Shown: positions 8,785 through 17,939, numbered from the stretch's first letter. The stretch is 64,000 nucleotides of DNA from JBCCQH01 sp039024435 (GCA_039024435.1 JBCCQH010000005.1:62001-126000), one strand, 5' to 3'. Program-made: numbers and translations. Notes: generated by a model not told the origin, from the sequence alone.

Positions 8785-9495
8785 CTAACGGTAGGGCAAC
8801 TCGGCTTGCAGTGCTTCCAGATGACCTTCAAAATCTTCCGCACTTTTGCTGGCTTCGGTGATTTCCTCGGCGATCACCGCTTTGAGGGTAGCGTAATCGG
8901 TGTGCTCCCGGTATTGCAGCAGCAAGTCGGAAAGTTCTTCCGCGAGGTGGGCGCAAGCCGCATGGTCGAGGTACAACTTAGCGCCTTGAGTGCGCCGCAT
9001 TACGGTACGTATCAGGTTTTCCCACATTTCCCGGCCGGTGCCCAAGTGGTGGGCAAAGGCGATCTGAAACGCTTGCTGCCACTGGCGGTCCTCCCGCCCC
9101 ATTTCTAGGATAAACTGGGCGAGATCCGCCTTATCGACCCGTTCCAATACCGCCGCAACCTGTTCCGAGAACGAGGGCTGGCGCAGCAACTTCTGCGGGC
9201 GACCGGACTTCTCCGCGTAGGCTTCCCGCTTGAGATCCTCCGCAATCGCGAGGTAAAGGGCGACCTCGTGCTTGCAGGTCGGCCCTCCAGTATACGGACA
9301 ATCACAAGACGAATCCACTACTCTCCCCGCTTCGATCACCACTGAGACCGTGTAGGTCCGCCCGCCAATGACCGTAGCTTCCCAATGTCCCGGCTTGAAT
9401 CGGACCAGATCCGCGACGGCACCCGACCAATAAACGTCTTGTCCGCGCTGCAAAATAGCGGGATCAACCTCAAAATATGGTCCATTGTCTTCCAT
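8785..9495 (-). CDS. SWIM zinc-finger domain protein
   Basis: 236-aa cytoplasmic protein. The SWIM motif CxCxnCxH is visible as CDCPYTGGPTCKHE at about residues 63-76, after a beta-rich N-terminal region (ATVIGGRTYTVSVVIEAGRV); the rest is alpha-helical. SWIM domains bind zinc and mediate DNA or protein contacts; the partner is unknown. The ATG at 9495 was chosen over the GTG at 9504 because AGGTG lies 6 nt before it, a rare clear Shine-Dalgarno in this window. It is convergent with the YwqK-like gene 12 bp away. Confidence 0.82.
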   Translation of the reverse strand: MEDNGPYFEVDPAILQRGQDVYWSGAVADLVRFKPGHWEATVIGGRTYTVSVVIEAGRVVDSSCDCPYTGGPTCKHEVALYLAIAEDLKREAYAEKSGRPQKLLRQPSFSEQVAAVLERVDKADLAQFILEMGREDRQWQQAFQIAFAHHLGTGREMWENLIRTVMRRTQGAKLYLDHAACAHLAEELSDLLLQYREHTDYATLKAVIAEEITEASKSAEDFEGHLEALQAELPYR

Positions 9496-9614
9496 AAGAT
9501 TCACCTGTTCGAAAGGGCAAAATTACAAATGGGGAAGCGATTTATTTTTTCCAAAGATATTTCTATATTCACCGCGTTGTAAATCATATCAAATAAAGAA
9601 CACAAACACAACAC

Positions 9615-10088
9615 ATGAGAATCTTGTTTATCGTAGTCGGCATCATTGCCCTATTGGGTGTGGCCGGCGGAAGCCTTTTACTATCCACGCGCAACGGAAA
9701 CGAAGCCAAAGGAATGGCTCAGATTGAAAGCGAAATGGGTGCCCTGGGCAACCTCGCCACCAAAATGGCGGAAAACCTGACCGGTGGTGAACTTCCCTCC
9801 AAAGGCGCCTGGCAGACCGCACAAATCTTCAGCTATTTTGTCCTTTTGGTTGCCCTGTTTGGCATTGTGGCCCTTTTCCTCAAAGGAAGGATCCCGATGA
9901 TCGCGGCCGGAGCCGTCGCCCTGTTCAGTATTCTGCTGTGGATACTGCAACCATCAATTGATGCCGGTCCACTCGGCGGCGCCAATCCCAAAACCATCGC
10001 TTTGATCCTGATGGTCATGGGCATCGTGGGGGCAGCTTGCGTCTTCGGCGTGTACAACGCCAATCAGAAGAAAGCAACGCTAGCCTAA
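9615..10088 (+). CDS. Small integral membrane protein, unknown function
   Basis: 157 aa with four predicted membrane segments (about residues 3-23, 68-88, 93-112 and 128-147) and a polar loop after the first. No recognised family. The first segment could be an uncleaved signal anchor. A MITE-like repeat begins two bases after the stop codon and probably supplies the 3' end of the transcript. Confidence 0.65.
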   Translation: MRILFIVVGIIALLGVAGGSLLLSTRNGNEAKGMAQIESEMGALGNLATKMAENLTGGELPSKGAWQTAQIFSYFVLLVALFGIVALFLKGRIPMIAAGAVALFSILLWILQPSIDAGPLGGANPKTIALILMVMGIVGAACVFGVYNANQKKATLA

Positions 10089-10090
10089 GA

Positions 10091-10244
10091 GGCGGTTTAA
10101 AATTGGTTTGTGATGCTAGTGCAGATTTTTTTGTCCATCGAAGCTCATTTTAGAGTCTACGGCCAAAGCTATGGGCGAGAAAATAGCGGAAGAAGGGCGG
10201 ACAAAGATGCCCTAGCAAAATCGCAGAATTAAATTTAAACTGCC
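10091..10244. repeat. MITE-like element, copy 1 (about 154 bp)
   Basis: Ends form an inverted repeat: GGCGGTTTAAAATT on the left and, read in reverse complement from the right, GGCAGTTTAAATTTAA. The interior shares long blocks with the element at 20274-20419, for example GCAGATTTTTTTGTCCATCG and GGCGAGAAAATAGCGGAA, and its right end matches the fragment at 28378-28426. It has no coding capacity. Inserted directly after the stop codon at 10088. Confidence 0.8.
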
Positions 10245-10297
10245 GCTAACGGCGAGTTAAAATTACTCAGGGAAACGGGTAGGTCAGCAAATCTGGC

Positions 10298-10915
10298 TTA
10301 CCCGTTTTCTTCTTTGGCGGATTTTTTGGCCTTGTTGATTTTCAAGACATCTTCGAGGTCGGTCACCCCACCGGAGAGGATGTACTTCATCAATTCCGCC
10401 GGATCCACCCCGGGCAGCGGAATAACCCGCTCGGCCGGCACAATGTAGAGATTGCCCGATACCGAATAAGACATGGGAATATATACCGCAACTTTCCCCG
10501 CAAAATCCTGCCCCAGCTTTTCCAGTTCATCTTCGGTCACAAATCCGAAACGCTGCAACTCCGTTTCCGCGATCAAATCGATCATCACCGGCCGGTTAAA
10601 GCGCTTCTTTTCCCCCACAAAGGCTTCCATCAGATCTTTGATCGACGAATAGACAAATTTGATGCCCGGGGCACGGGTCAGGACATCTTCAAACAGAAAG
10701 AAGAGGGGCCGAAAAAATACGTTCCGCGCAAAGTAGCCGATCAACAATACTCCCCCGATGATGATCCCCAGTGTGAGCCAGACGCTGCCAAACAACTGGT
10801 ACTCGGCCAGCAGATCGTACACGTACCTCCCAACCAGGTACAGCGCGACCAGGGGCACCACGACGATGATCCCCTGCAGGAAATACGCGATGATCCGGCT
10901 AGTGACCTTTTTCAT
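10298..10915 (-). CDS. DUF502 family membrane protein
   Basis: 205-aa membrane protein of the DUF502 family: two N-terminal membrane segments (about residues 5-28 and 43-65), then the conserved cytoplasmic region with PGIKFVYSSIKDLMEAF and the SGNLYIVPAERVIPLPG stretch. Function is not established; plant relatives are the LAZ1-unrelated COV proteins. The ATG at 10915 starts at MKKVTSRII and overlaps the end of lpxD by 17 bp, so the two are probably co-transcribed. A 9-bp hairpin (10273-10281 with 10299-10307) covers the stop codon but lacks a T tract. Confidence 0.82.
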   Translation of the reverse strand: MKKVTSRIIAYFLQGIIVVVPLVALYLVGRYVYDLLAEYQLFGSVWLTLGIIIGGVLLIGYFARNVFFRPLFFLFEDVLTRAPGIKFVYSSIKDLMEAFVGEKKRFNRPVMIDLIAETELQRFGFVTEDELEKLGQDFAGKVAVYIPMSYSVSGNLYIVPAERVIPLPGVDPAELMKYILSGGVTDLEDVLKINKAKKSAKEENG

Positions 10916-11906
10916 TTTCCTTGAGCAAAGCTTCCAATTTCGGTAACAGATCGAGCATGCGGCGCGCGGCGGCCTCTTTGCGCAGGAAATTCCGTGCGTC
11001 GTCGGCAATGATTCCCCCGTAGGTTTTCCCCCCTTCCAGCGAACTCATAACCCCGGTTTTGCCCATCAAAGAAGCTCCCTTCCCGATGGTCAGATCCTGC
11101 ACCACCCCGACTTGGCCCCAGAGATTGACCTCGTCTTCGATGGTCACCACCCCGGCGATGCCCACTTGGGCCGCGATCACACAGCGCTTGCCGATGACGG
11201 TATCGTGACCTACCTGCACCAGATTGTCCAGCTTGGTGTGCTCTCCGATGACCGTATCGTGGCTGACGCCCCGGTCAATCGTACATCCCGCGCCGATGTC
11301 CACGTGGTCTTCGAGGATGACCCGGCCCACACTGAGCATCTTGTCCCGGCCATAATTGCGTTTTTTGTAGTAAAAGGCCTCACTGCCGATGACCGCACCG
11401 GCATTGATGGTGCAGTGCTTGCCGATGATCGTGTGGTCGTAGATGGTGACATTGGCGTGGATGAGAGTGCCTTCGCCAATGACCACATCCGAGCCGATCA
11501 CCGCATTGTGGCCAATCTCTACGCCCGGGCCGATGCTGACATTTGCGCCCAGCACGGCGTTTTGGCCCAGGATCAAGTCCTCCGGCAGCGTGCCGTTGCC
11601 CACCGTATCGAGCGGGCGGCGCGGCTGAAAGTGCGCGGCCATTCGGTTAAAATCGCGAAACGGGTCGTCACTCACCAGCAAGCCTTTGCCTTCCGGCGGG
11701 GCTACTTCTTGGTCGATCAGGATGGTTGTTGCCGCCGAATTCAGCGCCTTGTCGTAGTATTTGTGGTAATCGACGAAACAGAGGTCACCGGCTTCCACCC
11801 GGTGGATCTCATTCATGCCCAGTACCAGGTGGTCGGGATCGCCCACAAAAGCGCATCCCAGGAGTTCGGCCGCAGCGGCCAAGCGAATCGGTTCGAAAAA
11901 TTTCAT
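10899..11906 (-). CDS. lpxD: UDP-3-O-acylglucosamine N-acyltransferase (LpxD-like)
   Basis: 335-aa left-handed beta-helix acyltransferase that adds the N-linked hydroxyacyl chain in lipid A synthesis, cytoplasmic. The N-terminal uridine-binding domain (1-100) is followed by many hexapeptide repeats (VIGSDV, VIGEGT, IIGKHC). The catalytic histidine is His234 in LVQVGHDTVIG, and GRVILEDHVDIGAGCTIDRG is the standard LpxD segment. The ATG at 11906 (MKFFEPIRL) was chosen; an upstream in-frame start would add 20 unrelated residues. Bacteroidota often carry LpxD paralogues, so this could be a second, modified copy: lpxA/B/C are not nearby. Confidence 0.85.
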   Translation of the reverse strand: MKFFEPIRLAAAAELLGCAFVGDPDHLVLGMNEIHRVEAGDLCFVDYHKYYDKALNSAATTILIDQEVAPPEGKGLLVSDDPFRDFNRMAAHFQPRRPLDTVGNGTLPEDLILGQNAVLGANVSIGPGVEIGHNAVIGSDVVIGEGTLIHANVTIYDHTIIGKHCTINAGAVIGSEAFYYKKRNYGRDKMLSVGRVILEDHVDIGAGCTIDRGVSHDTVIGEHTKLDNLVQVGHDTVIGKRCVIAAQVGIAGVVTIEDEVNLWGQVGVVQDLTIGKGASLMGKTGVMSSLEGGKTYGGIIADDARNFLRKEAAARRMLDLLPKLEALLKENEKGH

Positions 11907-12057
11907 GCAGTGCAACTCAATTTGGGCAAAGATAAGCCGAAGCCCGGGAATTCGGTAAAAAATCAACGTTTAGGGCCGGTTTACCGGTCGACCGCGAGAA
12001 TTCTTTGCACCGAACCGCCTCGGCTGCTTATTTTGACGAGTACACAATAGGCACCTT

Positions 12058-13110
12058 ATGGAAGCAGCTTCGATCATACTTTACGGCAGTTACGGTTACA
12101 CGGGCAAACTCATCGCCGAATTGGCGGCGGAAAAAGGCGTTCCCTTGATTCTCTCGGGACGGAATCCGGAAAAGGTCAAGGCCATCGCCGCGGCCACGGG
12201 CCACCCCCACGCGGCGGTTTCCCTGGACAATGCCACGGAGCTCGACGCCCTCCTTTCCCGGGGCAAAGTCGTCTTGCACGCCGCTGGCCCCTTCGTCGAT
12301 ACCTACCGGGCCATGACGGCTGCCTGCCTGCGTACCCAGACCCACTACCTGGACATCACCGGCGAAATCGAAGTGTTTGAAGGTGTCGCCCAACTGGACC
12401 GTCGAGCCCAGGAGAAAGGCATCATGCTACTTCCCGGAGCCGGCTTCGACGTAGTTCCGACCGATTGCATGGCCGCGCTGCTGAAAGCGCGCCTTCCGGA
12501 TGCGCAAGAATTGGAACTCGCTTTTAAATCGGGAGGTGGCGTCTCCCGGGGCACGGCCACCACGATGGTCCGCAGCATGGGGGAACCCAATCTGATTCGC
12601 CGCCAGGGTCGAATCACCCCGGTTCGGCCCGGCAAGCGCGAGATCACCATTGACTACGGAAAAGGGCCAAGGACGGCATTTGGCATTCCCTGGGGCGATG
12701 TATCGACCGCGTATTACACCACCGAGATCCCCAACATCGCTACCTACACGGTACTGCCGCCCCCGCTCGGCAAACGGCTGCGCATGAGCGGCTGGATGGC
12801 TCCCCTTCTGCGTACGGGCTGGTTCCGCCGGCGCGCCCAGAAACGAATCGATAGCCGTCCGCCCGGCCCCAGCGCCGAAACCCGCCGCAAAGGCCGCAGC
12901 TTGATTTGGGGCCGCGTACGCAACGCATCCGGGCAGGAGGAAGTCCATCACTTCACCTGCCCCGAAGGCTATAGCCTCACCGCCGCCGCTGCTTTGCACC
13001 TCGCCCAGCGGGCGGCCAATGGCGATTGCAAAGTCGGATTTCAGACGCCAGCCGGTTGCTACGGTGCCGGTCTGCTCGATGCTGTCGTGGCCGAAATGGC
13101 TCCGGAGTAG
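12058..13110 (+). CDS. Saccharopine dehydrogenase-like / trans-acting enoyl reductase family protein
   Basis: 350-aa NAD(P)-dependent oxidoreductase. The Rossmann fold is at the N-terminus (ILYGSYGYTGKLIA, residues 7-20, then LSGRNPEKV), followed by HAAGPFVDTYRAMTAACL, HYLDITGEIEV and PGAGFDVVPTDCMAA, all typical of the family related to mycobacterial trans-acting enoyl reductase. The true substrate is unknown. No membrane segment. Stands alone between divergent lpxD and a long gap. Confidence 0.82.
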   Translation: MEAASIILYGSYGYTGKLIAELAAEKGVPLILSGRNPEKVKAIAAATGHPHAAVSLDNATELDALLSRGKVVLHAAGPFVDTYRAMTAACLRTQTHYLDITGEIEVFEGVAQLDRRAQEKGIMLLPGAGFDVVPTDCMAALLKARLPDAQELELAFKSGGGVSRGTATTMVRSMGEPNLIRRQGRITPVRPGKREITIDYGKGPRTAFGIPWGDVSTAYYTTEIPNIATYTVLPPPLGKRLRMSGWMAPLLRTGWFRRRAQKRIDSRPPGPSAETRRKGRSLIWGRVRNASGQEEVHHFTCPEGYSLTAAAALHLAQRAANGDCKVGFQTPAGCYGAGLLDAVVAEMAPE

Positions 13111-13550
13111 TATCGGACCACCAGAATATTCCCAATGGTAAACCACCTCCGCAACGGCCCGTGGGCAGCGGTAAACGGCCGGAGATTTCGGGGAAAAGTT
13201 GGTCGGAAAGGCCCCCTCAAGTGGGATGCGGCAATCCTGCGAGAACAATTTGTACACTTATCCCTACGATTTTCCAATTATCCAGATTCTACTGGGGAGA
13301 AGCGTACTCCGCTTGAAATCAGATTCCTGCGATATTGCCTCCAGTTTCTCAACGACATTTGAGATTCCTTTCATTAAATGAGCGACCATTGTCTAACCCA
13401 GACTAACGACCCATCGGCCCAAAAATAAAAGCCGATTTTTACCGAACATTAATTCCGTATTATAATTTCAAGGGTTGCGAAACGCCCGTTTCGCGCCCTT
13501 TTTTTCTGCCGCTGAGATCTTTAATTTTACTCCCGAAAATTTCCTCGCTT
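13111..13550. other. Intergenic region, AT-rich second half
   Basis: 440 bp with no convincing gene; short open frames do not show coding character. The only clear structure is the terminator-like hairpin at 13471-13505, just before the DUF3089 gene. Confidence 0.5.
13471..13505 (+). terminator. Intrinsic terminator-like hairpin upstream of the DUF3089 gene
   Basis: Stem GCGAAAC (13477-13483) with GTTTCGC (13488-13494), loop GCCC, outer AGGG/CCCT pairing and seven Ts at 13499-13505. It is 360 bp beyond the preceding gene and only 45 bp before the next start, so it could end a long 3' UTR or act as an attenuator. Confidence 0.75.
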
Positions 13551-14576
13551 ATGTTGACCCGCTACTTTTTTCCTGGAATTGGGCTGCTGCTGTTACTGGC
13601 ATCGGGTTGCCGCAGTTTCAAATGCCCCCCAATTCCTTTTGCAGCCGCCCCGGTGCCCGCGCCCCCCGACTACGCGCAGTTGGAACATTGGGCCGCCCAC
13701 CCCGCCAAAGCGGACCGTGCCGATTCCGTTCCCGGAACCGACTTTCACAATCGGCAAGCTGGCGCCGCGGTGGATGTATTTTTCGTCCATCCCACCACTT
13801 TTTTCAGCAAAAAGGCCTGGAACGCCGATCTAAAGGACGAAAAGCTGAACCGGCAAACCGAAAACTCCGCCATACGCCACCAAGCCAGCATCTTCAACGG
13901 GATCGGCCGGATATACGCCCCCCGCTACCGGCAAATGACTTACGGAGGATTCCTCGCTACAGAAAATCCGGGCGCTGCCGATACCGCCTACGTACTGGCC
14001 TACCGCGACGTCCGAGCCGCTTTTCGCCATTACCTGAAGTACGAAAACCAAGGCCGTCCCTTTCTAATTGCTGGCCACAGCCAGGGGAGCGCCCACGCGA
14101 TCCGCCTCATCCGCGAGGAAATTGAGCCGACGGCAACGCGCCAACAACTGATCACCGCCTACCTCGTGGGCTGGCCAGTACGGCAAGACACCTTTGCCAC
14201 CCTCCCGCCCTGCTCCACCCCGGAAGCGACCGGTTGCTTTAGCTCATGGTGTACCATCAAATGGGGCCACGCACCGGATGATCCCCACTTCTTCCGCAAT
14301 GCCGTCTGCGTCAATCCGGTCACCTGGCGGACCGATACCGTTCCCTCCCCCACCGAGGCGCACCGCGGGGTGATCGCCGCCAACTACAAGCAGCCTTACC
14401 CCCAACGCTTGCGTGCCCAAGTCCGGGACAGCTACCTCTGGTCGACCAAGCCCAAAGTTCCCGGCAGTTGGTTGATCTGGGGGCACAATTTTCACATCGC
14501 CGACTACAACATGTTCTGGGTCGATGTGCGGGAAAATGTGGCCCTGCGGGTGGCGCGGTTCCTCGAAACGCAGTGA
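13551..14576 (+). CDS. DUF3089 alpha/beta-hydrolase lipoprotein
   Basis: 341 aa. The signal peptide ends in a lipobox (LLASGC, Cys20), so a lipoprotein. The hydrolase fold shows FFVHPTTF near the start of the domain and a nucleophile elbow AGHSQGS at about residue 176, both typical of DUF3089; a late His-containing segment (WGHNFHIADYNMFW) could complete the triad. Predicted esterase or lipase acting at the cell envelope; substrate unknown. Followed 26 bp later by the DksA-like gene. Confidence 0.82.
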   Translation: MLTRYFFPGIGLLLLLASGCRSFKCPPIPFAAAPVPAPPDYAQLEHWAAHPAKADRADSVPGTDFHNRQAGAAVDVFFVHPTTFFSKKAWNADLKDEKLNRQTENSAIRHQASIFNGIGRIYAPRYRQMTYGGFLATENPGAADTAYVLAYRDVRAAFRHYLKYENQGRPFLIAGHSQGSAHAIRLIREEIEPTATRQQLITAYLVGWPVRQDTFATLPPCSTPEATGCFSSWCTIKWGHAPDDPHFFRNAVCVNPVTWRTDTVPSPTEAHRGVIAANYKQPYPQRLRAQVRDSYLWSTKPKVPGSWLIWGHNFHIADYNMFWVDVRENVALRVARFLETQ

Positions 14577-14602
14577 ACCCGGCATTTTTCCTATCTTACA
14601 CC

Positions 14603-14935
14603 ATGACCGAGGAAAAAATGCGGGAACTCAAAGTCCGCATCGAAAAGATCATCCAGCGCACCGAGCGCGACATTGCCGATTTACGGGACCTGACCCAGCC
14701 CATCGAGTTGAGCAATGCCGTGGGGCGCCTTTCCCGCATGGACGCCATCAACAACAAAAGCGTCAATGAAGCTGCTCTGCGCGAAGCGCAAGCCAAACTG
14801 GCCCGGATGCAGGACAATTTGGCCCGCTTGGGCAGCCCCGATTTCGGTCGGTGCGTGCGTTGCAAAAACGAGATTCAATACGAACGGCTCTATTTCCTGC
14901 CCGACAGTGTAAAATGCATGAAATGCGCCCGGTGA
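14603..14935 (+). CDS. TraR/DksA-type C4 zinc-finger protein
   Basis: 110-aa protein with a helical N-terminal coiled-coil hairpin (residues 1-75, with the conserved NAVGRLSRMDAINN) and a C-terminal C4 zinc finger, CVRC (84-87) and CMKC (105-108). Family members bind the RNA polymerase secondary channel or act as small regulators. It is shorter than E. coli DksA and lacks an obvious DxxDxA tip, so a DksA function is uncertain. The ATG at 14603 is preferred; upstream in-frame sequence overlaps the previous gene. Confidence 0.85.
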   Translation: MTEEKMRELKVRIEKIIQRTERDIADLRDLTQPIELSNAVGRLSRMDAINNKSVNEAALREAQAKLARMQDNLARLGSPDFGRCVRCKNEIQYERLYFLPDSVKCMKCAR

Positions 14936-14990
14936 GCGGTGGTTGAAACTCAATCCGCAATTCTACTATGCCCTTCTTTCCGCTTCCAAC

Positions 14991-16094
14991 ATGAAAATTG
15001 CGCTCCTGGAACCATTTTTGGGCGGTTCCCACCGCCAATGGGCCGAAGGCTGGCAACGCCACAGCCACCACGAGATTCGGATTTTTGGCTTGCCCGGTCG
15101 CCACTGGAAATGGCGCATGCACGGCGGTGCGGTCACCCTGGCCCGCCAACTGGCAGAGAGTGGTTTCCGGCCGGATCTGCTCCTCACTACCGATATGCTG
15201 GACCTCGCGGCCTTTCTGGGCCTGGCCCGCAGCTATCTGGCAAATATCCCAGTAGCGGTCTACTTTCACGAAAACCAATTGGCGTACCCCTGGTCCCCGG
15301 ATGACCCTGATCCGCACCTCAAACGGGACAACCATTATTCCTTCCTGAACTTTACGACGGCGCTGGCGGCAGACCGCGTCTTTTTCAATTCCCCCTACAA
15401 CCGGGACAGCTTTCTCGGGGCGTTGCCGGCTTTCCTGGGCGCATTTCCCGATTACCGCGAGCAGGAACAGCTTGCGGGCTTGGCGGAAAAATGTGAGGTG
15501 CTGCCGCTGGGCCTGGACCTGCGGCGTTTCAACGCGGTGAGGGGCCCGCAGATGCCCCCTGGCCCGCCCTTGCTGCTCTGGAACCACCGCTGGGAGTACG
15601 ACAAAGGGCCGGAAGCTTTTTTTCGGACGGTGGGGGAACTGGCAGAGGAAGGATACGACTTTCGGCTGGCGGTGGTCGGGGAAAAATACCGCAGAGTACC
15701 GCCCGCTTTTGGCCGGGCAAAAGAACAATTGCGCAGACACCTCGTTCGTTGGGGCTACGTCGCGGATTTCGCCGAATACGCCGCCCTGTTGCAGCAAGCG
15801 GATATTTTACCGGTCACCTCACAACAAGATTTCTTCGGCGGCAGCGTGGTGGAAGCGATGTATTGCGGCGCCTTCCCGCTGCTTCCGGACCGCCTCGCCT
15901 ACCCCATGCACGTGCCTACCGCCATGCGGAAATCGGTGCTCTACGCCACCGAGGCGGAATTCAAACGAAAGTTGCGGAAATGTCTGGCCGAATCGGGGCC
16001 GGAACTGCCAGTCCGGGAATGGGTCGCGGGCTACGACTGGTCGGTGATGGCCCCGCAATACGATGGGCGGATGGACAAGCTGGCGGCGAAGTGA
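14991..16094 (+). CDS. GTDC1/QTMAN-like glycosyltransferase (DUF3524 domain), putative tRNA-queuosine mannosyltransferase
   Basis: 367 aa. The N-terminal DUF3524 domain (about 1-165) has LLEPFLGGSHRQW, HENQLAYP and FFNSPYNRDSFL; the C-terminal GT4 domain has LLWNHRWEYDKGPEAFF, WGYV and FFGGSVVEAMYCGAFPL. These line up with vertebrate GTDC1/QTMAN, which transfers mannose from GDP-mannose to queuosine in tRNA-Asp. That the bacterial protein acts on queuosine is inference. The ATG at 14991 starts exactly at the domain; a TTG at 14943 is an alternative. Its stop abuts the convergent MbnH gene with no gap. Confidence 0.82.
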   Translation: MKIALLEPFLGGSHRQWAEGWQRHSHHEIRIFGLPGRHWKWRMHGGAVTLARQLAESGFRPDLLLTTDMLDLAAFLGLARSYLANIPVAVYFHENQLAYPWSPDDPDPHLKRDNHYSFLNFTTALAADRVFFNSPYNRDSFLGALPAFLGAFPDYREQEQLAGLAEKCEVLPLGLDLRRFNAVRGPQMPPGPPLLLWNHRWEYDKGPEAFFRTVGELAEEGYDFRLAVVGEKYRRVPPAFGRAKEQLRRHLVRWGYVADFAEYAALLQQADILPVTSQQDFFGGSVVEAMYCGAFPLLPDRLAYPMHVPTAMRKSVLYATEAEFKRKLRKCLAESGPELPVREWVAGYDWSVMAPQYDGRMDKLAAK

Positions 16095-17171
16095 TCATTT
16101 CCCGAGAAACTCCGCGTCACTGAATGTCCCAAGAAAAGCGACCAGATCTGCTTTCTCGGAGTCGGTGATGGAAATTCCCTCGGCGGGAATCAAGGGGCTC
16201 AAATTGGGATGGGGGACGATGCCCGTGCGGTAGTGCTCTACGACATCGTCCAGCGTTGCGAGCTCGCCATCGGACATGTAGGGAAAGGTTTCCGCAATGT
16301 TGCGCAAGGTAGGCACTTTGAACCGGCCGCGGTCGCCTTCGAACTGTGTCACCCGCATCCGCCCCGAGTCGGCCCCGGCGACGTAGCGCCCGTTGTTTGC
16401 AAATTCCTCATTGCTGAGGTTGAATCCCCCGTGGCAACCGCCACAATTGGTGCGTTCACTGAAAAACAGTTCCATGCCCCGCAATTCCTGGGCGGTCAGC
16501 ACGGACTCACCGTAATTCGTGTAGCGGTCGTAACGGGAATTTCCGCTGATCAGCGTACGTTCGTAGGCGGAAATCGCACGGGTGAGGACAAATGCGTCCG
16601 GTTCCCTGCCGTACGCCGCCCGGGATAGCTGCACGTATTGGGGGTTTTCCTTCATCCGCTCAACCGCTCCCTGAATGGTAAAATCCATTTCCAAGTGGTC
16701 GGTGATTGGGGCAAGCACTTGCAGTTCCAAGGTCCGTACCCCGCCGTCCCGAAAGAAGGATTCCCGCCAGGCAAGGTTGACCAGGGGCGAGGAATTGCGC
16801 AAACTTTTGCGCCCATCGACTCCAATCGAGAGCGGCACCGGATCGGAAAATCCGTACTCCTGGAAGTGGCAGGAACCGCAAGAAATCGTGCGGTCCCGAC
16901 TCATCGCCGGATCAAAAAACAGCAATTTTCCGAGTTCCACCCGGGACTGGGTGAGTTCATTGCCCGGGATTACCGGCATTTCCGGAAATCCGGCGGGAAG
17001 GTCCACGCGGTAGACATCACTCGCGGGTAGGAAGGGCTGGGCCGGCTCACATCCCCAGAACAACAGGGCGAGCAGCAGCGGCAAAAAAAGAACCGGCCGA
17101 ACACGCTTGCCCGGCTTCGGCCAAAATCGGCCAGCTCCAAGGCAAGGTACGCTCGACCGGTTCCCACTCAT
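16095..17171 (-). CDS. MbnH/MauG-like di-haem cytochrome c peroxidase lipoprotein (cassette B)
   Basis: 358-aa di-haem protein with haem motifs CGSCH (Cys98, Cys101, His102) and CGGCH (Cys243, Cys246, His247), plus GKLLFFDPAMS, FFRDGGVRTLELQ and a late LRNIAETFPYMSDG segment. The N-terminus has an unusually long basic stretch before the hydrophobic core and a lipobox-like LLFWGC (Cys41), so it is probably lipid-anchored, unlike the cassette A enzyme. It is 18 bp after an MbnP gene on the same strand, which supports a role in oxidising that protein; bulk peroxidase activity cannot be excluded. Confidence 0.85.
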   Translation of the reverse strand: MSGNRSSVPCLGAGRFWPKPGKRVRPVLFLPLLLALLFWGCEPAQPFLPASDVYRVDLPAGFPEMPVIPGNELTQSRVELGKLLFFDPAMSRDRTISCGSCHFQEYGFSDPVPLSIGVDGRKSLRNSSPLVNLAWRESFFRDGGVRTLELQVLAPITDHLEMDFTIQGAVERMKENPQYVQLSRAAYGREPDAFVLTRAISAYERTLISGNSRYDRYTNYGESVLTAQELRGMELFFSERTNCGGCHGGFNLSNEEFANNGRYVAGADSGRMRVTQFEGDRGRFKVPTLRNIAETFPYMSDGELATLDDVVEHYRTGIVPHPNLSPLIPAEGISITDSEKADLVAFLGTFSDAEFLGK

Positions 17172-17189
17172 CTTTCTGCGCGAGTATAC

Positions 17190-17939
17190 TTATTCATTTG
17201 CCATGTCCGCCCAGTTCGCGATCACACGATTGGCCAGCGGCATATTGTCCATCGTGTGGGTAGCATTGTCCACGCTGACATCGATGTAATCATTGATTCC
17301 GTTCAGAAAACGGTCGTAATCCAGGGCAATGTTGATCGTGACCGTCTCGTCCTCAACCACGGTAATCGTCTGGGTTTCGCTGACGGGAGTGTAATATTGG
17401 TCACCCCCCACGTGGAAGAAGTAGGTTTGGTTTGATGATCCTCCGGTTCCCGAGGCATCGGTTTCCCCTTCGTACTTGAGGAAGATGTACTTGGTGGCCC
17501 AGGTCCAATACATGCTCACATCCGCCTGGGGGTGCTCTGCCTCAAAGGTGGCCGGGTCCATGCCATTGCGATCAGCATCCAGGCCCAGACCGTAACTGAT
17601 CCCGGTGTATTCGCCGACTTTAATTTGGGCGGAAACCGTCCGGGTATCCGTGCTTCCTTCATCGATCAAAGCGACATCGGCAAGCAACTCGGTCGTGTTG
17701 TCCGCTTTCGTCAGGAAAAGATTGCTGAGGTAATACCGCAAAAAAGTCAGGCGATAAGCCCGTCCGTCGCGGCCGGCGTAGGTCTGGCCAAGGGAAAAAT
17801 CGTTTCCGTTGAAGGTCGGAACGATGCGCAATTGGACCGTTCCGGTAGCATCGGGGTCATCTCTATCTTTGCAACCCGCAATGAAGGTCGCACTGAGCAT
17901 CAACAATACGGCAAGGAATAGTGATGTTCTGTTTTTCAT
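17190..17939 (-). CDS. MbnP-like copper-associated lipoprotein (cassette B, second copy)
   Basis: 249 aa. Signal peptide with lipobox FIAGC (Cys23). MbnP features: TVQLRIVPTFNG strand, LTFLRYYLSNL, YGLGLDADRNG, SMYWTWATKYIFLKYEG (Trp145, Trp147) and YFFHVGGD (His176). The 18-bp spacing to the di-haem enzyme gene implies co-transcription and makes this the most likely substrate of that enzyme. A terminator at 17990-18025 separates it from the upstream MbnP gene, so the two copies may be expressed at different levels. Confidence 0.82.
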   Translation of the reverse strand: MKNRTSLFLAVLLMLSATFIAGCKDRDDPDATGTVQLRIVPTFNGNDFSLGQTYAGRDGRAYRLTFLRYYLSNLFLTKADNTTELLADVALIDEGSTDTRTVSAQIKVGEYTGISYGLGLDADRNGMDPATFEAEHPQADVSMYWTWATKYIFLKYEGETDASGTGGSSNQTYFFHVGGDQYYTPVSETQTITVVEDETVTINIALDYDRFLNGINDYIDVSVDNATHTMDNMPLANRVIANWADMANE

